From Prolixibacteraceae bacterium UBA6029 (lineage in GTDB: Bacteria; Bacteroidota; Bacteroidia; Bacteroidales; Prolixibacteraceae): a stretch of 12,297 nucleotides of DNA. The stretch lies in contig DIZL01000058.1 in NCBI GenBank assembly GCA_002429385.1, positions 8,559 to 20,855 of the forward strand, in the 5' to 3' direction. The number at the start of each line of letters is the position of its first letter. Positions within the stretch are counted from its first letter, which is position 1. Shown piece after piece: positions 1-5,031 of the stretch. The notes under the pieces were generated by a model. That model had not been told where the DNA came from and ran no database searches. It was given only the letters and a program-made list of their open reading frames with translations. A program made the position numbers and the translations under genes.

Positions 1-406
1 ATATGCCGAGAAAATTCATTGACAGGATTCCTTCCATCTAAGAATAAATCTTTGTAGATAATTTTAGACTAACGGCTCAATATTCTGTCAACCGTAGAAA
101 ACTACATGCGAAATGGTTACACTTGTAAAGCCTGAAATCAGTTTAGAATTGTCCACAGCAGATGGGCTAATTAAGTTGTTTCAAAAATAAAGTAAAGATC
201 CTTTTGAGGCTGTGCTAATGTGTGTAGATAATCGGCTTCCATACTTGAGTCAGTCCAAAATGCAGTCATCTTATAAGATGATTACTGAAACAAAAAACTC
301 AAAAGAAGGAAACAGGCTTCCGTGAATATGACCTTTCCAACTGAACCCAAATGCCGAAAGGATTTTAGGGGAGTTTAAGTCTTAGTGGTTTGGGTTAGCG
401 ACTAAA
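1..406. other. left flank without a convincing gene
   Basis: No long open frame on either strand. Visible items are a short + strand frame interrupted by one stop (113-325), a perfect 16-bp palindrome TCATCTTATAAGATGA at 266-281, and an 8-bp inverted repeat AACCCAAA (344-351) / TTTGGGTT (389-396) just outside the terminator of the zinc-ribbon gene. It may be an element edge or decayed DNA; nothing here fixes its nature. Confidence 0.5.
113..325 (+). pseudogene. possible decayed small ORF with internal TAA
   Basis: From ATG at 113 the frame reads MVTLVKPEISLELSTADG and on to a TAA at 188-190. The same frame then stays open (SKDPFEAVLMCVDNRLPYL...) to a TGA at 323-325, giving about 70 codons with a single internal stop. 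The composition looks protein-like, but I recognise no family. It is the only + strand candidate here and would converge on the minus-strand zinc-ribbon gene, sharing the hairpin at 407-425. It could equally be a chance frame, so confidence is low. Confidence 0.15.
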
Positions 407-425
407 AAAGAGGCGGAGCCTCTTT
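407..425 (-). terminator. intrinsic terminator after the zinc-ribbon gene
   Basis: Perfect 8-bp stem AAAGAGGC (407-414) / GCCTCTTT (418-425) with a 3-nt loop. On the minus strand it is followed by a T-run (TTTTTTAG), and it starts 7 nt past the stop codon at 432-434. The other side is also T-rich, so it could work in both directions. Confidence 0.85.
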
Positions 426-431
426 CCTTTT

Positions 432-653
432 TCAGTAAGCACATGGACCATTGCCATTCATCATGTCTTCATCAGCTGCTTCTGATCTAAATTGCCTGTA
501 TGGACCCTCGCCACATTTTTCACAATACACCTTTCGATCGGATGGCCAGTAATAAATACTTGTACCTTTTTTAATTTTGGTGCCACATTTTGAACAAGCT
601 GAAGGAAACTTTGCTGTGATCATTCGTGGATCATTTTTGTATGTGTTATACAT
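432..653 (-). CDS. small zinc-ribbon protein (73 aa)
   Basis: This 73-aa protein carries two CxxC knuckles, C20-x2-C23 (CSKC) and C44-x2-C47 (CEKC), about 20 residues apart. That spacing is typical of a zinc ribbon that folds round one structural Zn ion. The acidic tail (EAADEDMMNG) is likely disordered. Small zinc ribbons of this kind are common accessory proteins on mobile elements; the partner (nucleic acid or protein) is unknown. ATG at 651-653 is chosen because it is the first ATG and sits just below a conserved leader shared with the J-domain gene. The J-domain stop lies about 55 bp upstream, so the two genes probably form one transcript ending at the hairpin 407-425. The fold is fairly sure, the function is not. 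Confidence 0.75.
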   Translation of the reverse strand: MYNTYKNDPRMITAKFPSACSKCGTKIKKGTSIYYWPSDRKVYCEKCGEGPYRQFRSEAADEDMMNGNGPCAY

Positions 654-706
654 AGCTATTTGCCGCTGCCCTACGGACTTTTATAGGCATCTGGCTCGCC
701 TGTTAG
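654..706 (-). promoter_or_regulatory. repeated 5' leader, copy A (zinc-ribbon gene)
   Basis: The intergenic DNA between the J-domain stop and the zinc-ribbon ATG matches the DNA upstream of the J-domain ATG (1188-1240) without gaps: 42 of 56 positions are identical counting the ATG, and most mismatches are in the 6 nt next to the start. It contains a hairpin at 663-676 (CCGT, loop AGGGCA, GCGG, minus strand). It is a candidate translational control or RNA-processing site, inferred from duplication and covariation. Confidence 0.6.
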
Positions 707-707
707 T

Positions 708-1187
708 TTAGTTTACGTAATTTGCTTTTGATTGAAATTCCACTCTTTCTGAACCCCAGACATCCCTCATATCATCCATAGACATCAGTTTGCCAGACTT
801 TTTAAAGTATTCCCCTTTATGCCAGTACCAGGCAGTCTTTGGATGAGAGAATTTGTATCCTTCACCTTTCAATGTATCCCTTAGCGGAAAGGTGTTACCT
901 GTAATCCAGATCCAGGATCCAATCAGTTCGATAACAATACCAGGCAGACTTATGATCCGGTCAAGTCGCTGTCGCATTTCTTCCGAAACCTGCTGTTCAT
1001 ACTCTTTTCTCCCTTCTGAAAAGGTTTCATTGCTGTTGATCAGCTTTTTGGACAGCCGGTCATACTGATCATTGATAGTCTGCATGATGGCCGTGTCACC
1101 ACCTTTGTCCGGATGATACAGAAAAGCAAGACGGCGGTATTCCTTGCGTAATTCATCCAACGTTTTGATATTCTCGAAAAACTTCAT
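708..1187 (-). CDS. J-domain (DnaJ-like) protein of mobile elements
   Basis: The 159-aa product has an N-terminal J domain (residues about 1-47) with the HPD motif at H25-P26-D27, the loop that stimulates Hsp70 (DnaK) ATPase. A charged linker follows, then a C-terminal module (about 82-148) rich in aromatics (SWIWITGNTF, TAWYWHKGEYF). There is no Gly/Phe region, no zinc-finger domain and no DnaJ C-terminal substrate domain, so it is not housekeeping DnaJ. Short J proteins with this Trp-rich tail are, from memory, frequent in conjugative elements and phages; they presumably direct host DnaK to an element-borne client. The frame extends upstream to a TTG at 1283, but ATG at 1185-1187 (MKFFENIKTL) fits the J domain and its leader. 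Next downstream is the zinc-ribbon gene, about 55 bp away. Confidence 0.85.
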   Translation of the reverse strand: MKFFENIKTLDELRKEYRRLAFLYHPDKGGDTAIMQTINDQYDRLSKKLINSNETFSEGRKEYEQQVSEEMRQRLDRIISLPGIVIELIGSWIWITGNTFPLRDTLKGEGYKFSHPKTAWYWHKGEYFKKSGKLMSMDDMRDVWGSERVEFQSKANYVN

Positions 1188-1240
1188 TTGATATTGCCTC
1201 TGCCTTGAGGACTTGTATTGGCTTCTGGCTCGCCTGTTAA
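1188..1240 (-). promoter_or_regulatory. repeated 5' leader, copy B (J-domain gene)
   Basis: Second copy of the leader at 654-706, at exactly the same distance from its start codon. The minus-strand hairpin at 1197-1210 reads CCTC, loop AAGGCA, GAGG. Compared with copy A, stem pair 3 changes from G-C to U-A and pair 4 from U-G to C-G, while the loop is nearly unchanged. The outer segment AACAGGCGAGCCAGA is identical in both copies. Confidence 0.6.
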
Positions 1241-1278
1241 TTTTGAGCCAACCAACACATTGAGCAGACCGGGTTCTT

Positions 1279-1374
1279 GTCAAGGCCGAATGTCAGTTTT
1301 AAGGCACGAAAAACTGAACTAGCGCCTTCGGCGTTGTTTCTGTAATTTCGCTGCGCAAAACCCAAAGCCTTGAC
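1279..1374 (-). repeat. 96-bp structured element bounded by an 8-bp inverted repeat
   Basis: Outer arms GTCAAGGC (1279-1286) and GCCTTGAC (1367-1374) are perfectly complementary and enclose at least two further hairpins: CAGTTTT (1294-1300) / AAAACTG (1310-1316), and CGCC (1323-1326) / GGCG (1330-1333) with a 3-nt loop. The arrangement is a branched, cloverleaf-like fold. It lies upstream of the J-domain leader and could be an RNA regulator, an sRNA or a DNA site for a mobile-element protein. I do not recognise an Rfam family. Confidence 0.45.
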
Positions 1375-1460
1375 TTTTCCGGGATGTGTAAATAACTTTG
1401 CACGAAATTGTAGGAGAGAGAACCCCCTTCTGACTATTCTATGAAGGAAAGAGCATAAAA

Positions 1461-1478
1461 AAGAGGCTTTCGCCTCTT
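1461..1478 (-). terminator. intrinsic terminator after the 56-aa gene
   Basis: Stem AAGAGGC (1461-1467) / GCCTCTT (1472-1478), with a GAAA tetraloop on the minus strand followed by TTTTTTATG. It lies about 20 nt past the stop at 1498-1500. The stem sequence is almost the same as in the terminator at 407-425. Confidence 0.85.
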
Positions 1479-1497
1479 GTAGTAGAATCTGTCACGA

Positions 1498-1668
1498 TTA
1501 TCTTTCGTAACAACTCTTATACGATGTGTATTCGAACTCAATCAATTCTTTGTCGAGCTCTTCGGCTGCACCCTCGAAATAAACCGTTTCCAGATATTCT
1601 ACGAATGCATCCCAAACTGTGTTAGTTTCCTGATTCTTTGCAGCTGATTTTAAAGTGTAAGTTTTCAT
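1498..1668 (-). CDS. small acidic hypothetical protein (56 aa)
   Basis: From ATG at 1666-1668 the product is MKTYTLKSAAKNQETNTVWDA... and ends ...EYTSYKSCYER. It is acidic in the middle (EELDKELIEFE), has no signal peptide or membrane segment, and is predicted mostly helical. A GTG at 1695 would add 9 residues (MHEFFKNYR), but ATG is preferred. I recognise no family. A good terminator directly downstream (1461-1478) and an open frame with balanced composition argue that it is real. It forms its own unit between the J-domain operon and a gene-poor stretch. Small acidic proteins on mobile elements can be anti-restriction, antitoxin or regulatory factors, but nothing here decides that. Confidence 0.6.
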   Translation of the reverse strand: MKTYTLKSAAKNQETNTVWDAFVEYLETVYFEGAAEELDKELIEFEYTSYKSCYER

Positions 1669-1792
1669 ACGATAGTTTTTAAAAAATTCATGCACTTTTT
1701 ACTGTTGAATTTTTCGGTAAACAAAAAGCAACTGGAAGATTTTTCGAACAGAATGGAAGAAAAATACCGGGAAAATTTTTGTTTAGACGTGA

Positions 1793-2116
1793 GTCCTTAG
1801 CCGTAAAATTCAATGGTTTCTTTGTGTGGATTTTAATAAAAACAAGTATGATGGGGCTCTTACACAATCAGCCGCGAAGGAGCTAGGAACCTCGCAGTTT
1901 GGGAATCATTTGATTTTTAGGAAATGGTTTATCGTGGGCTCCGAACACTAGATAATTTTGAGCTTTGAAACCTTTTTAGTGTCTGGAAAGAGTAAACGGA
2001 TTAGACGGAATGTAATTTTAAGAAGGATTAAATCAGGAATTCCATCTTATTCTGAAATCCATACAAAACTTGACAATAATCGTGGTAAGTGGCGAAACTA
2101 CGAAGTTAAGAGTTGA
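1793..2116 (+). pseudogene. possible gene remnant with a NUMOD/HTH-like segment
   Basis: One + strand frame stays open for about 107 codons from 1793 to a TGA at 2114-2116, except for a TAG at 1949-1951. The first part contains NKNKYDGALTQSAAKELG followed by TSQFGNHLIF. This resembles the DNA-binding repeat of homing-endonuclease-associated NUMOD-type HTH domains (pattern SxxEAAKxLGxSxxxIxxxL). The second part is basic (GKSKRIRRNVILRRIKSG). No good start codon is evident. It could be a truncated, decayed endonuclease or regulator, or a chance frame. The similarity is judged by eye only. Confidence 0.2.
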
Positions 2117-2212
2117 ACTGGATAATCCGGACTAAGTTGATCCACTCGCATCCAGTGATTCATTCGTATTTTTTCGATTTTTCGCACATGTTTTGTGTGA
2201 TTGTTCGGCAGA

Positions 2213-2246
2213 TATAACCTCTTTTGCATTTGCAAAAGAGGTTATA
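2213..2246. repeat. perfect 34-bp palindrome
   Basis: TATAACCTCTTTTGCA (2213-2228), TT, then TGCAAAAGAGGTTATA (2231-2246): 16-bp arms with a 2-nt centre and no mismatch. Neither side carries a U-tract, so it is not a standard intrinsic terminator. It may be an operator, a recombination or resolution site, or a transcript-stabilising hairpin beyond the toxin operon. It lies near the left boundary of the AT-rich cargo. Confidence 0.85.
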
Positions 2247-2343
2247 AAATCCGGAGTAGTATACTTTACGTTATAAAAATTTACATTGATGAGTTCTAAA
2301 ATAAAATGTAACAAACAATTCTCCTATTCTACATCTTTAAAGG

Positions 2344-2375
2344 TTGACAATAGCCGGTTTAACCAGCTTTGTTAA
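2344..2375 (-). terminator. hairpin just past the toxin operon
   Basis: Imperfect inverted repeat TTGACAA-T-AGCCGGTT (2344-2359) / AACCAGCTTTGTTAA (2361-2375), with one bulge and two wobble or mismatch positions. It begins 1 nt past the stop codon of the membrane protein gene. There is only a short T-run after it on the minus strand (CAACCTTT). It is a likely end-of-operon stem, either a weak terminator or 3'-end protection. Confidence 0.45.
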
Positions 2376-2376
2376 T

Positions 2377-2694
2377 TTATCTCTTTAAAATATTATAACC
2401 AAAAACTCTAAGCATTAATGGTGCAAATATTATTTCAGCAAATAATAATGGTAACAAAATAGGACCCAACATTATGTCAATTTTAAAATTCCAAAATTTC
2501 CACAAAATTAATGAGCCTACAATAGAACTTAGTATAGTTAACAACAGTAATAAGAAAATCCTTGTGAATTTTCTTGACTTTGTTTTATTTCTAAATACTA
2601 TAATTAATTGAAAAATTACTCCTGATATTAATAATACTGAACCTAAAAATAGATTTAGTATTATTAATTCAGATAATGAGGTATTTGCTTCCAT
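2377..2694 (-). CDS. three-helix membrane protein, candidate immunity protein
   Basis: This 105-aa protein has three hydrophobic segments at about residues 10-34, 45-65 and 75-96. A basic loop (RNKTKSRKFTR) sits between the first two, placing that loop in the cytoplasm by the positive-inside rule. There is no enzymatic motif and I recognise no family. It starts at ATG 2692-2694, 14 bp after the stop of the papain-like toxin, and is the last gene of the operon. In polymorphic toxin loci the gene directly 3' of a toxin usually encodes its immunity protein; a membrane location would suit a toxin that acts in the periplasm or on lipids. The immunity role is inferred from position only. Other possibilities are a general small membrane protein or an export helper. 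Confidence 0.7.
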   Translation of the reverse strand: MEANTSLSELIILNLFLGSVLLISGVIFQLIIVFRNKTKSRKFTRIFLLLLLTILSSIVGSLILWKFWNFKIDIMLGPILLPLLFAEIIFAPLMLRVFGYNILKR

Positions 2695-2708
2695 ATAATT
2701 TATAGCTA

Positions 2709-3626
2709 TTATTTCTTTTCTGGTTCCATAGTAGTTTTATTTTTTATTGGATCGTAGGAAACAACAGGAAATGTCTGTTGATACTCTCCAATAATACTAT
2801 TTGGTCTAGGGTCTATTATTGTAGGAGCTTCCATTTCAATTTTTTTATCTTGATTTGTTACATCTGCGGCAAAAGTTCCACAGTTGTTACTTGATAAGCT
2901 ATATTCTTGTCTCTTTGGATTATTATTATCATTCATTTTTTCTTGGGCATAATTATTCATTTCTTTGAATTTATCGCTTTTCATATATGCGCCTTCAATT
3001 TTTCCATCGTGTCCTGCTTTATTTGAAATTTGTTCCATTACTTTATTTAAAGATTCTATTGTAGGTTTTCCATCCTTGCCCATTTTTACTTCTGAAACAG
3101 CCAATGTGCGAACTATCCCTTTTCCCTCCTTATCATAGCGCCCATATTCATAATATTTAGTTTTACCTGTCTTATTGTCAATTAATAACACCCCAGCGTG
3201 ACCTAACCCACCTATTTTTCCAACGGGGGTTGAAATTTTATAATCAGGAAATACAACCATTACCGCATCTTTTCCGTCTGGGTCTATATGGATAATGGGG
3301 TTATTCTTAACATATACATAGGGTGAGAATTCAGGATATTTTGCAGCAAAAGGATCAATTGATAACCAACGGCTTGAATGTTCTGCCAAATACTTGTTTT
3401 TTGTAGTATCTTCTTCGACAAAAGCAATAATCTTATTTGTTCTGGTATTTAATTGGACAGAACCTATTTGAACAACTTCTTCGTTATTAAAGAACTCATT
3501 GTAACTACCATTGCTAAGGGTTAATGGTTCTTTATCAAAACCGTATTTCTTAAATATATCCTGAGCGTTGATAAGCTGAGAACACAACATCAAAGCAATA
3601 CCAAGAGTTAGGCTTAATTTTTTCAT
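2709..3626 (-). CDS. mini-RHS secreted toxin with a permuted papain-like (His...Cys) domain
   Basis: The 305-aa protein starts with a signal peptide (MKKLSLTLGIALMLCSQLINAQ). Residues to about 85 form a short conserved module, followed by the RHS-associated core signature SSRWLSIDPFAAKYP...NNPIIHIDPDGK ending near residue 119. Full RHS proteins are over 1000 aa; here the YD repeats are missing. After the core comes a unique toxin-like domain: GLGHAGVLLID with H143, and SSNNCGTFAADV with C249. His before Cys, with an NC motif, resembles circularly permuted NlpC/P60 enzymes (LRAT/YiiX-like), known to cleave peptides or transfer acyl groups. The substrate cannot be read. The first 119 residues align without gaps to the other mini-RHS protein at 4068-5018. 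ATG at 3624-3626; a membrane protein (putative immunity) follows 14 bp downstream. Confidence 0.75.
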   Translation of the reverse strand: MKKLSLTLGIALMLCSQLINAQDIFKKYGFDKEPLTLSNGSYNEFFNNEEVVQIGSVQLNTRTNKIIAFVEEDTTKNKYLAEHSSRWLSIDPFAAKYPEFSPYVYVKNNPIIHIDPDGKDAVMVVFPDYKISTPVGKIGGLGHAGVLLIDNKTGKTKYYEYGRYDKEGKGIVRTLAVSEVKMGKDGKPTIESLNKVMEQISNKAGHDGKIEGAYMKSDKFKEMNNYAQEKMNDNNNPKRQEYSLSSNNCGTFAADVTNQDKKIEMEAPTIIDPRPNSIIGEYQQTFPVVSYDPIKNKTTMEPEKK

Positions 3627-3667
3627 GTTCGAAAGTGATTGGTTTTTATTTTATCGAGTCTTTTCAA

Positions 3668-4057
3668 TTAATCTGAAATTTTAAATTTTATAGGAATATA
3701 CAATAAGACATCTACATTTTTAGAATCGACTTTCCCTGGAATCCATTTGGTTAATAGTTTGATAAGTCTAATCGCTTCAGCGTTACATTCATCACATAAC
3801 CCTTTCTCAATTTTAATATTTTCAATTTTACCATCTTTTGTAACAACAAAAGATACTAATACTGTTCCTTGTCCGTCAAATTCACCTGGCCATTGAATGT
3901 TATGGTCAATAATTTCTTTTACACTTTTATTACCCCCTTCGTATTTCGGCATTTCATCAACAAAAAGGTAAGGAATGGGTAAATTTATTGAATCTGCTTT
4001 TTGAGAATAACAAGAGAAACAGCACAAAAGAAAAAATATAAACGTTGTTGCTTTCAT
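3668..4057 (-). CDS. exported TonB C-terminal-domain protein
   Basis: From ATG at 4055-4057 this is a 129-aa protein. A hydrophobic start (MKATTFIFFLLCCFSCYSQ) is a signal peptide, possibly a lipoprotein signal given the Cys residues. The rest matches the TonB C-terminal fold: GTVLVSFVVTKDGKIENIKI, AEAIRLIKLLTKWIPGK and a final strand VLLYIPIKFKI. In true TonB this domain contacts TonB-box receptors at the outer membrane; here the long Pro-rich spacer and the transmembrane anchor of TonB are absent. An upstream ATG at 4097-4099 is rejected because it would overlap the preceding gene and spoil the signal peptide. It lies 10 bp after the HExxH toxin gene, in the immunity slot. Whether it neutralises that toxin, helps its uptake or is a fellow cargo gene is open. 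Confidence 0.75.
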   Translation of the reverse strand: MKATTFIFFLLCCFSCYSQKADSINLPIPYLFVDEMPKYEGGNKSVKEIIDHNIQWPGEFDGQGTVLVSFVVTKDGKIENIKIEKGLCDECNAEAIRLIKLLTKWIPGKVDSKNVDVLLYIPIKFKISD

Positions 4058-4067
4058 TGTGGTATTC

Positions 4068-5018
4068 TTATTGAGATTTAAAATTCTTTTCGGTTTCATC
4101 TATACGTTCAATTATTTGTTTTTTCAAAGCTTCATTCGTTTCTTTCAACTTACCATCAATGTTTTTCACTTGATGTTTGTGTTCTTGCCCTTTTGAGAAT
4201 AGAAATCCATGACCATAGCCTTCATGTGCAAAATTTTCAGCTTTACCCTTTTCACTTAGACCACTATTTACTGTGATTTTTACATTTCCATCGGTCGAGT
4301 TATATTTATTGGGAGCGTCACCTGGTGTTTGAGTAACACCTTGCCAGCCTTCTTCTCCAGTTTTAGGACTAAAAGGTCCAGCATCATTGGGGTCTCCTTG
4401 TTGAATTGGTCCCATATCTTTATTGACAATTTCACCATTTTCGTTCTTGTAATCAATTTTATTGTCAACATTTACTTCAAAAACAGTCTTATCATTTGTT
4501 AATTGTTGCAAGGCTTGAAAATTTCCACTTGAGCTATTTGAAGAGTTTAGCATATTTCTATTAATTTGTCCATTATCATTAAATTGCACATAGGCTCTAT
4601 CTTCTTTTGTAAGAGTATTTAAAATCATTTGCATTGCAGCAGGACTGGTGGCTATTACTTCCTTCCCATCAGGGTCGACAAATAATATCGGATTATTCAG
4701 ACAAAACACATAAGGCGAGAACTGTGGATACTTAGCTGCTAAGGGGTCAGGGCTTAACCAACGACTTGAAGATTCAGCTAAGTAAGTAGTTTTGGTAGTG
4801 TCTTCTTCTACAAAAGCAATAACTAAATTTGTTTTGGTATTAAATAAGACCGTTCCGATTTGAACGACTTCGTCGTTGTTGAAAAACTCATTATAGTTAC
4901 CATTGCTAAGGGTTAAGGGTTCTTTTGTGAACCCGCATTGCTTGAAAATATTCTGTGCGTTTATAAGCTGAGAACACAGCATAAAAGCAATACCAAAAAA
5001 GAGGCTTAATTTTTTCAT
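4068..5018 (-). CDS. mini-RHS secreted toxin with an HExxH metallopeptidase-like domain
   Basis: The 316-aa product has a signal peptide (MKKLSLFFGIAFMLCSQLINAQ), the same short module as the protein at 2709-3626, and an RHS core signature (SSRWLSPDPLAAKYP ... NNPILFVDPDGK) ending at residue 119. About 92 of these 119 residues are identical between the two by hand count. The tail is unrelated to its paralogue. It carries HEGYGH at 265-270, an HExxH zinc-peptidase motif, followed by FLFSKGQEHKH and a helical end in which E293 or E296 (KETNEALKKQ) could be the third metal ligand. This suggests a zincin-type protease toxin; the target is unknown. ATG at 5016-5018 is chosen over an upstream ATG (5040-5042) because it places the signal peptide at the N terminus. 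It follows the second transglutaminase-like gene by 13 bp. Confidence 0.75.
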   Translation of the reverse strand: MKKLSLFFGIAFMLCSQLINAQNIFKQCGFTKEPLTLSNGNYNEFFNNDEVVQIGTVLFNTKTNLVIAFVEEDTTKTTYLAESSSRWLSPDPLAAKYPQFSPYVFCLNNPILFVDPDGKEVIATSPAAMQMILNTLTKEDRAYVQFNDNGQINRNMLNSSNSSSGNFQALQQLTNDKTVFEVNVDNKIDYKNENGEIVNKDMGPIQQGDPNDAGPFSPKTGEEGWQGVTQTPGDAPNKYNSTDGNVKITVNSGLSEKGKAENFAHEGYGHGFLFSKGQEHKHQVKNIDGKLKETNEALKKQIIERIDETEKNFKSQ

Positions 5019-5031
5019 AATTTTAAGATTA

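Larger units (their letters stand above)
1669..2343. other. gene-poor stretch between accessory genes and the toxin operon
   Basis: No convincing intact gene in about 675 bases. It holds a possible decayed + strand frame (1793-2116) and a perfect 34-bp inverted repeat (2213-2246). A minus-strand frame at 2132-2314 exists but runs through the palindrome and looks like chance. The DNA just upstream of the 56-aa gene should hold its promoter, but I see no clear TTG / TAnnTTTG pair of Bacteroidota type. Confidence 0.5.

Noticed and set aside
1188..1283. Upstream extension of the J-domain frame from a TTG at 1283
   Set aside because: The extra 32 residues are basic and low in similarity to J proteins, and they read through the conserved leader. 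ATG at 1187 gives a proper J-domain start.
1315..1445. Short minus-strand frame (SEGGSLSYNFVQSY...) across the structured element
   Set aside because: It has no good start and about 44 codons inside a region dominated by inverted repeats; the RNA or DNA structure explains the sequence better.
2132..2314. 60-aa minus-strand frame MLHFILELINV...
   Set aside because: It runs straight through the 34-bp palindrome, has no terminator or partner gene, and resembles no family; most likely a chance frame.
4280..4471. 63-codon minus-strand frame inside the HExxH toxin gene
   Set aside because: It overlaps the toxin in another frame and has no protein features.
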